Part shown: one piece after another, positions 54,030 through 63,078 of the stretch | Layout: each line of letters starts with the position of its first letter | How positions within the stretch are numbered: position 1 is the stretch's first letter | DNA from: GWE2-42-39 sp963668595 | GTDB lineage: Bacteria; Bacteroidota; Bacteroidia; Bacteroidales; Prolixibacteraceae | Direction: 5' to 3' | DNA length: 64,000 nucleotides | NCBI GenBank assembly: GCA_963668595.1 | Contig: OY764876.1 | Span: forward strand, 1,984,001 to 2,048,000 | The notes under the pieces: model-generated | Database searches by the model: none | Told to the model about the DNA's origin: nothing | The model's input: the letters and a program-made list of their open reading frames with translations, nothing else | Translations under genes and position numbers: made by a program

Positions 54030-54917
54030 TTAGTCCCACTTCCAAATTAACGACAATTTAATGGTTTGGTAGGTCCAGTCGTGCAAACCATGCAAGTACT
54101 GTAACCGAAACGTGTAATGTTGTAATTGTTTCTGAAAGTCGAACGAATAAACCATTGGCCGGTCTCCGTCGTCTTTGTATCCGTGATAGCCACTCAGTGA
54201 ATTCGAAATTGTCCATTTTTTCCCACGCAAATCGAAACCAGCACCGTACATCAATGCATCGTTTTGCAGGTTCATATCATCGTTGGTTTGCCACGAATAA
54301 AAGCCCAGCGAACCATACGGGACAAACTTCACGTTCCGGGCTTCGGCACTTAAGTTTTTCGAAAAACTAAGATCGAAAAAATAGCCCGGAGTATCAGCAT
54401 AACGTGCTGCATCGAGCCGTCCGCCCGAAGCGGTTTTGCAAGTCATTCGAAGCATCAGATCGGGAAAACGCCGGTCCTTTACCAACTGTAGCAAAGTCGA
54501 AAAATAAAGATCGCCAACAGCCAAACCTCTTCCATCTTTATCCCGTGCAAAACGTTGATCCCGAATAGAATCGGACATGGCATAATGCTCTAACATAACC
54601 CCATAAAATTCAACTGCAATTTTATTCTGTGCAAACGGGTAATAAAAACGACCTGATAAGTTTTGTGTATGATCGCCATTTTTAAAGTGAAAATCGGGGC
54701 CAAACTCAATTTCTTTCTTTCCGGAGAGTAGTCCCTTCTTCATTTCAGGAACAGGCAATGCATTGGGACCCAAAAACCCGGGACTCATTTTAATAAACAT
54801 TCGCCAGCTTGGCATTCCTGCTTCCCATCCATGTTTTTCGTTCCACCATGTCCAGTCTTCTTCTGAAAAAGAAAACAAAGGGATCAGACATAGAAAAATA
54901 AAAATAACGCGCTTCAT
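54030..54917 (-). CDS. Predicted outer-membrane beta-barrel protein
   Basis: 295 residues with a signal peptide (VIFIFLCLIPLFSFS). The body alternates polar and aromatic residues in beta-strand fashion (QNLSGRFYYPFAQNKIAVEFYG, YTFRLQYLHGL...) and ends in LSLIWKWD, an aromatic C-terminal strand typical of outer-membrane barrels. No recognised family. It lies upstream of the PAP2 phosphatase on the same strand and downstream of a secreted C1B peptidase, which is closed by its own terminator. Confidence 0.7.
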   Translation of the reverse strand: MKRVIFIFLCLIPLFSFSEEDWTWWNEKHGWEAGMPSWRMFIKMSPGFLGPNALPVPEMKKGLLSGKKEIEFGPDFHFKNGDHTQNLSGRFYYPFAQNKIAVEFYGVMLEHYAMSDSIRDQRFARDKDGRGLAVGDLYFSTLLQLVKDRRFPDLMLRMTCKTASGGRLDAARYADTPGYFFDLSFSKNLSAEARNVKFVPYGSLGFYSWQTNDDMNLQNDALMYGAGFDLRGKKWTISNSLSGYHGYKDDGDRPMVYSFDFQKQLQHYTFRLQYLHGLHDWTYQTIKLSLIWKWD

Positions 54918-54963
54918 CGATTTGTTTTTTTACCCGGACTAAAGTAAGCAAAAGGCTGAAAAC

Positions 54964-54988
54964 AAAAAATCCCGGTTTACACCGGGAT
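54964..54988 (-). terminator. Terminator after the C1B peptidase gene
   Basis: On the minus strand ATCCCGGT-GTAA-ACCGGGAT followed by six T residues. Confidence 0.85.
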
Positions 54989-54997
54989 TCATTCATA

Positions 54998-56203
54998 TTA
55001 AAGATTCAATTTTTTTCGAATGTTTTTCGGAATAGCATCTTTGTGCACCATAATACTCATGGTTTTATATTGCACATAAGGCTTCGATGCGTAGAAAAAT
55101 CCGTCATAGTTGTTGTATTTTCCCCACGAATTTTTCACTTTATAATACATGGTTCCATTCTGATCTTTAGCAGTACCAACAATGATCATTCCGTGATCGT
55201 CGGTGGTTTGGTAATTATCGAAATCAGCCTGACGCATTTCCTGAGTAATTTTTTTCTCAATTCCGGGTGCTTCCAGCGCGTACATTTTTTCTTCTTTTTC
55301 TTTCGCACTCAATTTTTCCCATTTGGCAATTTCAGCACCGTCCATGTTTTCAACCTTCACGTCAGGAATTACAGCAATTCCTTTTTTTGAAGTTGAAAAC
55401 CCTTTTTCACTCACATCGGCAGCCCAGGCTACAGCATAGCCATTATTCACCGAGTTGTCAATAATCTGCTCCAATTCTTCCATCGGAACATTATATACTT
55501 CGTCCCACGACCAGTTGTCAGGCACTTCAATAATAAATTTTGAATAGAAAGGATGATGCGTATAAGAGCTGATTTCCACATAATCATCCATATTCAGCCC
55601 CACATATTCTTTTGCAAAACTTTGCGGAGTATATTCTTTGCCTTCGTAAGTAAATTTTGCAGGAATTTCGCCCAGATAAGCATTCAGTGTTCCATCAAAA
55701 GCTTCGTGCCAGGCAGTAGTCAGTTTTTTTCCTTTGCTCTCGATAACCGCATTCACTTGTTCCAGTAATACGCGATCCAATTCGCCATGCACATGTTTTT
55801 CTTCTCCGTAATTCAATCCGGCATACGCACTTTCAGGCACAATACCATATTGGCGAATTACATTGGTTACATCGTGAAAAGCACCTCCGGCAGCAAAATT
55901 CAAACTTCCATGCAAACGAACATGCTTGGTTGCCTTGTCGGAATAAGTGTGCCAAACCACAAACATTTCAGATAAATCGACTTCTGGTTTACCCAAACGC
56001 AACATTTCGCACTCAAGAAATCCCAACCCTGAAAATGACCAACAAGTACCCGATTGATACTGATCTTTTACTGGTGTTACCGGAAGTTCTTTAACTGTGG
56101 TGAATTGAAAGCCTTTGGGAGCTTCTTCTTCCTTTTGCGCATTGGCATTGAATGAGGCAGCAAAAACAATGGCTGCAAATAAAATACTCTTGTACCGATT
56201 CAT
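54998..56203 (-). CDS. Secreted bleomycin-hydrolase-like cysteine peptidase (C1B)
   Basis: 401 residues from MNRYKSILFAAIVFAASFNANAQ at 56203; a minus-strand -7 box TACTTTTG (56231-56238) just upstream supports this start over an earlier in-frame one. The papain-like triad is present: Q and C in DQYQSGTCWSFSGLGFLE, H in TDDHGMIIVG, N in KVKNSWG. Most bleomycin hydrolases are cytosolic, but Bacteroidota commonly carry exported forms. It probably acts as an aminopeptidase on peptides in the periplasm or outside the cell. Confidence 0.93.
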   Translation of the reverse strand: MNRYKSILFAAIVFAASFNANAQKEEEAPKGFQFTTVKELPVTPVKDQYQSGTCWSFSGLGFLECEMLRLGKPEVDLSEMFVVWHTYSDKATKHVRLHGSLNFAAGGAFHDVTNVIRQYGIVPESAYAGLNYGEEKHVHGELDRVLLEQVNAVIESKGKKLTTAWHEAFDGTLNAYLGEIPAKFTYEGKEYTPQSFAKEYVGLNMDDYVEISSYTHHPFYSKFIIEVPDNWSWDEVYNVPMEELEQIIDNSVNNGYAVAWAADVSEKGFSTSKKGIAVIPDVKVENMDGAEIAKWEKLSAKEKEEKMYALEAPGIEKKITQEMRQADFDNYQTTDDHGMIIVGTAKDQNGTMYYKVKNSWGKYNNYDGFFYASKPYVQYKTMSIMVHKDAIPKNIRKKLNL

Positions 56204-56502
56204 AAGAAAAGTCTGATTTTGAAATTTTTCCAAAAGTAACATTTTCAGTTTGTAAAAAAATGACACGTTTCACATGTTGCACAACAAATTATAAACAGAG
56301 AAATTCAGCAAAAAACAACAAACATTTTAGTATCTAAACAGTTAAAACAAATCAAAAGTTTATACCGGGCATTTTTTCGGTTAATAAAAAAACGCCATTA
56401 GTTGTTAATGTTTGCAAATAAGCCGATTGTTTCCCCCAAAAAAATCAACTTGCTATTCGTTTTTGCCTTCAGTTTTAGCACCCCAACGAGCACAATACAA
56501 AC

Positions 56503-57081
56503 CTAATTCGATTTTTTCACGAATTTGGTCAGGATAACAATCTGTTGACCATTCACTTTTCCTTCAATATGCTCCGGATTATCGGCAACGAGCGAAATTC
56601 CTCGTACAGCCGTTCCCCGTTTTGCAGTGAAGTTTGCACCTTTTACATCCAAATCTTTAATCAATACAACGGTATCTCCGGCTTCCAGTAATGCTCCGTT
56701 GCTATCGCGGTGTTTAGGCGAATCTTCATCTTCTGACTCTTGTCCGGCCTGAGCCCAGGCTAAAGTTTCTTCATCCAGATAAAGCATATCAAGCAAATCC
56801 TGAGGCCAACCTTCCTGTTTCAGGCGATTGAGCATTCGCCATGCTGTTACCTGCACTGCCGGCACCGAGCTCCACATGCTATCGTTCAAACATCGCCAGT
56901 GATTTGGATCGGGTTGTTCCGGCAATTCAATTTGTGTACGGCATGTATTACAAGCCAGAATATATTCATCGGCCCCTGACAAGGTTGAACCAGCTACCTG
57001 AAATGCAGATAATTCATCACTATTTCCACACAGTTCGCATTTGGAACCGCTTCGGGCAAAAATTTCTTTCTCGATGTTCAT
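56503..57081 (-). CDS. PhnA-domain protein (YjdM-like)
   Basis: 192 residues. An N-terminal four-cysteine zinc ribbon (KCELCG ... LACNTC) is followed by a helical middle part and the SH3-like PhnA domain (DTVVLIKDLDVKGANFTAKRG, GKVNGQQIVILTKFVKKS). The family is named for association with phosphonate genes but does not cleave phosphonates in the best-studied cases; its function is unsettled. Monocistronic. In another reading frame over its 3' end, an open stretch continues past the stop (see findings). Confidence 0.88.
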   Translation of the reverse strand: MNIEKEIFARSGSKCELCGNSDELSAFQVAGSTLSGADEYILACNTCRTQIELPEQPDPNHWRCLNDSMWSSVPAVQVTAWRMLNRLKQEGWPQDLLDMLYLDEETLAWAQAGQESEDEDSPKHRDSNGALLEAGDTVVLIKDLDVKGANFTAKRGTAVRGISLVADNPEHIEGKVNGQQIVILTKFVKKSN

Positions 57082-57250
57082 TCGTATATAATTTATTTTT
57101 ATTTGTCGAATGGAATTCGCATGATTGGAAAATATTCATTCCGATTCGTGTTTTCCGTAATCATGCTCATTTCATGTGTATATTTTTTTCAGAATAAAAA
57201 ATCAAAATAAATCCGTAGCACAACAAAAAATTCTGTTCTGCAACGGACAA

Positions 57251-57279
57251 AAGAAAAGCCTCACCGGAAAAAGTGAGGC
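57251..57279 (-). terminator. Terminator after pfkA
   Basis: A perfect 7-bp stem GCCTCAC/GTGAGGC (57258-57264, 57273-57279) with a T-rich tail on the minus strand. Confidence 0.75.
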
Positions 57280-57314
57280 CTTCCTGCTAAACTATGTTTT
57301 CTTTTTAAAAGGAA

Positions 57315-58334
57315 TCAGATATTCAATACCCGCTGAATATCAATCAAATCCTGATCGATACTATGATGTAATTTTACCGCTTTGCTAATTGGCACGTGCA
57401 CGGTTTTGTCGTTCACCAAACCAATCATGATGCTTTTCTGATCGTCGAGCAAAGCATCTACCGCAGCAACACCCATTTTGGTAGCAGCCACACGGTCTTT
57501 TGCAGTCGGGCTTCCTCCGCGCTGAATGTGTCCCAAAATCGATACCCGCACATCCAAATCCGGATGTTCTTCGGTTACTTTTTTCGCAATCTGAATTGCA
57601 CCTCCGGCCTCATCCCCTTCGGCAACAATCACAATACCACTGGTTTCCTTTGTTTTATATCCTTTACTCAGGAATTTTTTCAATGTTTCGTGTTGTTCTT
57701 TCGATTCCGGAATTAAAATTACTTCTGCACCCACAGCAATTCCGCTGTTCAGTGCAAGCAATCCGGCTTCGCGTCCCATTACTTCAATAAAGAAGATGCG
57801 ACCATGTGAACTGGCTGTGTCTTTTATTTTGTCCACCGCTTCCACCACGGTATTCAATGCAGTATCGTAGCCAATTGTATATTCTGTTCCATACATATCG
57901 TTGTCGATGGTTCCCGGAATTCCAACAAATGGAATATCGTATTCCTGAGAAAAAATCATCGCTCCAGTAAAAGAACCATCACCACCGATAACGACCACTG
58001 CATCAACATCATGTTTTTTCAGATTTTTATATGCTTTTTCACGTCCTTCCGGAGTTCGGAATTCCATGCTTCGAGCCGTTTTCAGAATCGTTCCGCCCTG
58101 ATTGATAATTCCGCTCACATCGGATGAATGCAAGGGAATAATGTCTCCTTCAATCAACCCCTGATAGCCGTGGCGAATACCAACAACTTCAAGTCCGTGC
58201 GACAATGCAGCACGAGTAACCGCACGAATGGCGGCGTTCATTCCGGGAGCATCTCCTCCCGATGTAAAAACTCCTATTTTCTGAAGTTTCTTTCTTTTGG
58301 GGCTTGCCCCTTCGGTATTTGCTTTTGCGCTCAT
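57315..58334 (-). CDS. pfkA: ATP-dependent 6-phosphofructokinase (PfkA)
   Basis: 339 residues. Motifs: FTSGGDAPGMNAAIRA (ATP site), GGDGSFTGA (glycine, not aspartate, after GGD, which marks ATP- rather than pyrophosphate-dependent enzymes), GTIDNDMYGTEYTIGYDTA (catalytic aspartate) and LGHIQRGGSPTAKDR. It commits fructose-6-phosphate to glycolysis. It is last in the porQ-cmk-ispH-pfkA series on the minus strand, an order conserved in Bacteroidota, and is followed by a terminator. Confidence 0.96.
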   Translation of the reverse strand: MSAKANTEGASPKRKKLQKIGVFTSGGDAPGMNAAIRAVTRAALSHGLEVVGIRHGYQGLIEGDIIPLHSSDVSGIINQGGTILKTARSMEFRTPEGREKAYKNLKKHDVDAVVVIGGDGSFTGAMIFSQEYDIPFVGIPGTIDNDMYGTEYTIGYDTALNTVVEAVDKIKDTASSHGRIFFIEVMGREAGLLALNSGIAVGAEVILIPESKEQHETLKKFLSKGYKTKETSGIVIVAEGDEAGGAIQIAKKVTEEHPDLDVRVSILGHIQRGGSPTAKDRVAATKMGVAAVDALLDDQKSIMIGLVNDKTVHVPISKAVKLHHSIDQDLIDIQRVLNI

Positions 58335-58439
58335 TTGTTCCTGTTTTTAAGTTTGGGTCTAAAAACATTACAAAGGAACAACTGTTTTTTCACATCGCAA
58401 TTCAACCAAATGGCCTTTCCGGTCAGTATTAATGAAGAA

Positions 58440-59294
58440 TTAAAGGTTTAACAGCATTTCGCGGGCCTGCTCCATCAGCCATTGCGGGGTTGAAGTGGCT
58501 CCACAAATGCCAACGCGCCCGATACCCTGAAACCATTCGGTCTTTATTTCTGAAAGCTCAGAGATAAAAAAACTACGAGGATTAGTTTGTTTGCAGACCT
58601 CAAACAACACGCGTGCATTCGAGCTTTTGGCGCCACCAACAAAGATTATTAATTCATAACACGCTGCAAATTCACGCATCCGTGGTACCCGATTGGCTAC
58701 CTGACGACAAATCGTATCGTGAATCTCAACGTTGCTCCCGGCAATGTGTTTTTTCAGATTATCGCTCAGTTGCCGGAATGTTTCTACAGGCTTGGTGGTT
58801 TGCGAAAACAGTACAGCCGGTTTATGCGAATCTACTCCCGCCAAATCATTCGCATTTTCAGCAATGATGGCTTTATTTCCTGTCTGTCCGTTTAATCCAA
58901 CAACTTCGGCATGACCAGGCTTTCCGAAAATCACTACCTGTCCTCCGGCTTTTTCCATTTCTTCCGAAGCTTTTTTTATTCGTTCCTGAAGTTTCAGAAC
59001 TACCGGACAAGTTGCGTCAATCAGTTCAATATTATTTTCCCGGGCATATTTATACGTGGAAGGAGGTTCGCCATGAGCACGCAACAAAACAATACAATCG
59101 GACAATTCATGAAAACGATCGTGGTCAATAGTCTGCATACCAAGTTTTTCGAGACGCTCAACTTCCATACTATTATGAACAATATCGCCCAGACAATAAA
59201 TTGTTTTGCCTGCCGAGAGCGCCTGTTCTGCCTTTCCAATAGCATTGACCACTCCAAAACAAAATCCCGATTTCTGATCTATTTCAACAATCAT
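58440..59294 (-). CDS. ispH: 4-Hydroxy-3-methylbut-2-enyl diphosphate reductase (IspH)
   Basis: 284 residues with the three cysteines that ligate the [4Fe-4S] cluster: SGFCFGVVNAI (C12), DATCPVVLK (about C96) and DTICRQVANR (about C195). LLRAHGEPPS and GKPGHAEVVGLNGQ are the substrate motifs. It makes isopentenyl and dimethylallyl diphosphate in the last MEP-pathway step. It starts 19 bp after cmk and is 105 bp before pfkA. Confidence 0.96.
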   Translation of the reverse strand: MIVEIDQKSGFCFGVVNAIGKAEQALSAGKTIYCLGDIVHNSMEVERLEKLGMQTIDHDRFHELSDCIVLLRAHGEPPSTYKYARENNIELIDATCPVVLKLQERIKKASEEMEKAGGQVVIFGKPGHAEVVGLNGQTGNKAIIAENANDLAGVDSHKPAVLFSQTTKPVETFRQLSDNLKKHIAGSNVEIHDTICRQVANRVPRMREFAACYELIIFVGGAKSSNARVLFEVCKQTNPRSFFISELSEIKTEWFQGIGRVGICGATSTPQWLMEQAREMLLNL

Positions 59295-59313
59295 CCCAAC
59301 AAAAAGTAAACGC

Positions 59314-60021
59314 TCATCTATTTTTCTGCTCTATCCGCTGCTGCGCCTGTTTTAGCACCCAATCAAATTGTTCCTGCCGACTCATTGAGCTATTATCCAA
59401 AAAAAGTGCATCATCGGCTTGCCTTAATGGACTGGCAGCCCGGCTTGAGTCGATACGATCTCGTTCAACAACATTTTGCAAAATCTCATTAAAATCGACT
59501 TGCTGTCCTTTGGCCGTAAGCTCATCATATCGGCGCTGTGCCCGCACCTCAGCCGAAGCTGTAACAAAAATTTTCAATTCGGCATTCGGAAAAACCACTG
59601 TGCCAATGTCGCGGCCATCCATTACAATTCCTCCTTTTTCGCCCATTTTTTGCTGAAGGCGCACCATCGCCACCCGTACTTCGCGAATGGTAGCCACCGG
59701 ACTAACATGATTCGCTACCGGCAACTGTCTAATTTCTTCTTCCACATTTTCGCCATTCAGGTAAGTTTCATTCTGCCCTGTTTGCTCATTTTTCCGAAAA
59801 TCAATCTCAATTTCGCCCAATCTGGCAATCAAAGCTGATTCGTCCACTTTTTTATCGGCAGCCAACCCATTTCGTAATGCGAATAAAGTAACTGCCCGGT
59901 ACATTGCTCCGGTATCAATATAAGTGTACGATAACTCGCGGGCCAATTCTTTGGCGATTGTACTTTTACCACAACCCGAATGCCCGTCGATGGCAATAAT
60001 TATGCGTAAGGAAGTATTCAC
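59314..60021 (-). CDS. cmk: Cytidylate kinase (Cmk)
   Basis: 235 residues with P-loop IDGHSGCGKSTIAKELA and the family motifs YIDTGAMYRAVTLFAL and VMDGRDIGTVVFPNAELKIFV. It phosphorylates CMP and dCMP. A minus-strand -7 box TATATTTG (60053-60060) lies 32 bp upstream, so cmk-ispH can be transcribed independently of porQ. Confidence 0.96.
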   Translation of the reverse strand: MNTSLRIIIAIDGHSGCGKSTIAKELARELSYTYIDTGAMYRAVTLFALRNGLAADKKVDESALIARLGEIEIDFRKNEQTGQNETYLNGENVEEEIRQLPVANHVSPVATIREVRVAMVRLQQKMGEKGGIVMDGRDIGTVVFPNAELKIFVTASAEVRAQRRYDELTAKGQQVDFNEILQNVVERDRIDSSRAASPLRQADDALFLDNSSMSRQEQFDWVLKQAQQRIEQKNR

Positions 60022-60095
60022 AGATCGATTTTTTGTGATTTGTTACAGCTAGCAAATATAGGGGAAATCAGGCAAGAGTGGAAAACTACGAACAA

Positions 60096-61130
60096 TTACC
60101 TTCTCCGTTTGCGGTAACCATCGCTCAAGTTCACCAATACAGAAAGATGGTTGGATGCTCCGGCCAAGTGGTAACGAGCTAATCCATAATTCAACTGAAA
60201 ACGTGAAATTTTTACTCCCAGACCAAAAGTAAATCCTACCGTTGACATTTTTTCGTCAAATTTCAACTCTTGTCTGCGCTGATAATTATAGCCTGCTCTC
60301 AAAATAAAATTTTCAGAAGGAAGTAATTCGACTCCAATTAATAAGTGACGCAAAAATTGTTTCCCAAATCCATCTTCTTTTATTTCAGTTGTGTAACCAT
60401 TCGATTCGGTAGTCGGTTGTGACAACTTCCACTTCTGCAAATGCTGCATGGTTGCGGCAATTCGAATTGGTGCGTGCCCCAGTCGCTGAGAAAAACCCAG
60501 TTGCATGTCAAATGGTAGCGGCTCCCGTTCTGCTCCATCGTAATAAGAAGTAAGTTGCATCCCCATGTTTTTGGCAACCAGTGCCACAGCAGTCAGTTCA
60601 TCTTTACTTTGGTAGCTCACACCAACATCGGCAGCCAATCCGGCCGACTGATACGATTCGAATGAGGACCAAATAGGTTTCAGTGTTGCCCCCACCGAAA
60701 AACGATCCAATTGGTACGAACAAATAATATTCAAAGCATATTCGGCCGCCGAAAAATTATTCCCCGTTTTTAATCCATCAGGCATGGCTTCAACAAAAGT
60801 ACCGTAATTGATGTAGTGCATTCCCACAGCCAGATTCACAGGCAAGCGAAAAGGCAAGGCATACGAAACATAACCATAATTCACATCACTGATATAGTTT
60901 ACGTAATTCAGAGCAAGGTAATTTTGCATTTCTTCGCGCAACAGCGCCGGGTTATTATAGGCCACATTCAAGTCCGTTTCATCAATCAATGCAACCTGAT
61001 TGCCTCCCAAACCAGCCATGCGTGCCGAATTTACCAGATTCAGAAATTCGTAAGTATTTTCTCCCCCCAATTGAGCGCGGAGAATTAAAGGAAAGAAAAG
61101 AAAAAATAATAGCAGATATCTCAGTTTCAT
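60096..61130 (-). CDS. porQ: Type IX secretion system protein PorQ
   Basis: 344 residues with signal peptide (YLLLFFLFFPLILRA). Barrel-like sequence with EFLNLVNSARMAGLGGNQVALID, NPALLREEMQNYLALNYVNYISDVNYGYVSYA and a strand-rich C-terminus ending in RYHLAGASNHLSVLVNLS. This is the PorQ (PorV/FadL-like) outer-membrane protein of the Bacteroidota type IX system, part of the A-LPS attachment complex. TATCTTTG on the minus strand (61164-61171) is a likely -7 box. Its place before cmk-ispH-pfkA is conserved. Confidence 0.93.
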   Translation of the reverse strand: MKLRYLLLFFLFFPLILRAQLGGENTYEFLNLVNSARMAGLGGNQVALIDETDLNVAYNNPALLREEMQNYLALNYVNYISDVNYGYVSYALPFRLPVNLAVGMHYINYGTFVEAMPDGLKTGNNFSAAEYALNIICSYQLDRFSVGATLKPIWSSFESYQSAGLAADVGVSYQSKDELTAVALVAKNMGMQLTSYYDGAEREPLPFDMQLGFSQRLGHAPIRIAATMQHLQKWKLSQPTTESNGYTTEIKEDGFGKQFLRHLLIGVELLPSENFILRAGYNYQRRQELKFDEKMSTVGFTFGLGVKISRFQLNYGLARYHLAGASNHLSVLVNLSDGYRKRRR

Positions 61131-61342
61131 CGTCTAAACTCGTCGTCGTTACACAACAAACGTCAAAGATATTTTTTTATTACAAGATGCACCGGATAAA
61201 CAAAAAAAAAGTCGTTACTGACGATACAAAATAAGGATTCCCATCACTCGAAAATATTCAAAAACATACAATTAACTCAAACAAAATCAGAATATTTATT
61301 CGTATATTGAAGAGTTCAATTATAAAAATAAAAACTAAACTC

Positions 61343-62797
61343 ATGAAAGTCGTCGTTCTTGGTGCCGGCATTTCAGGACACACTGCCGCTGCATTTTTAA
61401 AAAAGAAATTAGGGAAGAAACATAATGTGATTGTGGTTTCCCCCAGTCAATACTACCAATGGGTTCCGTCCAACATTTGGGTTGGAGTAGGAAGAATGAC
61501 AGTGGATCAGGTTCGTTTTAAACTTGAAAAAATATATCGCCGCTGGGGAATTGAATTTCACCAGGCCAAAGCGACAGCCATTTTCCCTGAAGGAAATAGT
61601 GATTCAGACATTCCTTTTGTAGAAATTGAGTACACCTCCGAAGAAAAGAAAGGTCAATCAGGAATGCTCAGCTACGATTATCTGGTAAATGCAACCGGCC
61701 CAAAACTAAATTTTGAGGCAACAGAAGGACTTGGTCCCGGCAAAAATACCGTTTCAGTTTGTTCATTTGACCATGCCGCGCATGCATGGGACGAACTGAA
61801 TAAAAGCATTGAAAAAATGAAGCAAGGTCAAAAGCAACGTTTTCTTATCGGAACCGGACACCCAACAGCTACTTGCCAGGGAGCAGCTTTCGAATATGCA
61901 TTGAACATTGCTTTCGAACTAAAAAGAAGAAAACTCTCTTCTCTTGCAGAAATTACCTGGATTTCCAACGAATATGAAGTTGGAGACTTTGGCATGGGAG
62001 GAGCTTTCGTGAAACGAGGTGGATATATTACTTCAACGAAGATTTTCACTGAATCGGTATTTGCCGAAAATAACATCAAATGGATAAAACGTGCCGGCGT
62101 CTATAAAGTTGATCCGGGGAAAGCCTATTACGAAACACTTGATGGAGAAGAAAAAACAATTGAGTTTGATTTTGCCATGCTAATTCCCGGCTTTTCAGGA
62201 CAGCCTATAAAAGCTTTCGATAAAAACGGGAATGAAATTACCAATGTAGTTTTTGCTCCAAATAGTTTTATGAAAGTAGATGCCGATTACAATGCCAAAC
62301 CTTTCGAAGAATGGAGCATCAATGACTGGCCTCTGATTTATCAGAACCCGGCGTATAAAAATCTTTATGCCACCGGAATTGCATTTGCCCCTCCTCATTC
62401 AATCTCAAAACCGATGAAAAGTCCTGCAGGAAGAGCCATCTTTCCGGCTCCACCCCGAACAGGAATGCCATCGAGTGTAATCGGGAAAGTTGTCGCCCTG
62501 AACATTGCCGAAGGAATCAAAAACGGGAAATTCGAACACAAGCATACCGCGAACATGGGTAAAATGGGGGCAGCCTGCATCGTTTCGGCCGGATACAGTA
62601 TGACCAAAGGTCTGGGTGCAACCATGACTGTCTCCCCAGTAGTTCCCGATTGGGAAAGATACCCGCAGTGGGGACGAAACGTCAACTCAACTGTTGGGAA
62701 AATTGGTCTGGCAGGACACTGGATAAAACTCTTTTTGCATTACATGTTTTTACACAAAGCCAAAGGCTACCCATTTTGGTGGCTATTACCTGAGTAA
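61343..62797 (+). CDS. SQR-like FAD-dependent oxidoreductase
   Basis: 484 residues from MKVVVLGAGISGHTAA at 61343. The FAD GxGxxG motif starts the protein; SPSQYYQWVPSNIWVGVG and LVNATGPKLNF follow. Cysteines in TATCQGAAFEYALN and GAACIVSAGYS are placed like redox cysteines of sulfide:quinone reductases. The C-terminal segment WIKLFLHYMFLHKAKGYPFWW is amphipathic, as in membrane-docking SQRs. Likely reaction: sulfide (or another sulfur species) oxidation with quinone reduction, inferred from family. A 54-residue protein follows. Confidence 0.85.
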   Translation: MKVVVLGAGISGHTAAAFLKKKLGKKHNVIVVSPSQYYQWVPSNIWVGVGRMTVDQVRFKLEKIYRRWGIEFHQAKATAIFPEGNSDSDIPFVEIEYTSEEKKGQSGMLSYDYLVNATGPKLNFEATEGLGPGKNTVSVCSFDHAAHAWDELNKSIEKMKQGQKQRFLIGTGHPTATCQGAAFEYALNIAFELKRRKLSSLAEITWISNEYEVGDFGMGGAFVKRGGYITSTKIFTESVFAENNIKWIKRAGVYKVDPGKAYYETLDGEEKTIEFDFAMLIPGFSGQPIKAFDKNGNEITNVVFAPNSFMKVDADYNAKPFEEWSINDWPLIYQNPAYKNLYATGIAFAPPHSISKPMKSPAGRAIFPAPPRTGMPSSVIGKVVALNIAEGIKNGKFEHKHTANMGKMGAACIVSAGYSMTKGLGATMTVSPVVPDWERYPQWGRNVNSTVGKIGLAGHWIKLFLHYMFLHKAKGYPFWWLLPE

Positions 62798-62835
62798 CAG
62801 CACATGTACATATTAACGAAATAATAAAAAACACC

Positions 62836-63000
62836 ATGGACAAACAAAATAGAGTGCATACAGCTTACAAAGACGAATTTTATCCACCTATACCAACACG
62901 ATGGACTAAATTTATTCGTACGTGCTTTCTGGTTCAGCTTTACAATTTTTTCAAGCTCAACCTGAAAATTATGATGATTGTCGTCAAAGGACATTCATAA
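62836..63000 (+). CDS. Small companion protein of the SQR-like enzyme
   Basis: 54 residues, starting MDKQNRVHTAYKDEFYPPIP. The N-terminal half is charged and aromatic; the C-terminal half (residues ~24-50, FIRTCFLVQLYNFFKLNLKI) is amphipathic or hydrophobic and ends KGHS. It begins 38 bp after the SQR-like gene, with no terminator between, and is closed by a shared hairpin. The dense, motif-rich sequence argues for a real protein. Likely a membrane-associated partner (inference); family not recognised with certainty. Confidence 0.75.
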   Translation: MDKQNRVHTAYKDEFYPPIPTRWTKFIRTCFLVQLYNFFKLNLKIMMIVVKGHS

Positions 63001-63023
63001 ATCATTGATTTGCGTATAAACAA

Positions 63024-63057
63024 AAGAGGCTGTCTGCAAAAAAACAGACAGCCTCTT
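63024..63057. terminator. Hairpin between the SQR companion and the His/Tyr-rich protein
   Basis: A perfect 13-bp stem (AAGAGGCTGTCTG at 63024-63036, CAGACAGCCTCTT at 63045-63057) with an A-rich loop; the convergent genes probably share it. Confidence 0.75.
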
Positions 63058-63078
63058 CGGATATTGTATTCTGACTTT

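Noticed and set aside
57121..57210. 29-codon plus-strand frame with a hydrophobic, lipoprotein-like sequence between phnA and pfkA
   Set aside because: It has a plausible ATG and a membrane-type stretch, but no promoter, no companion gene and a very short length. Chance cannot be excluded, so it is not listed as a gene.
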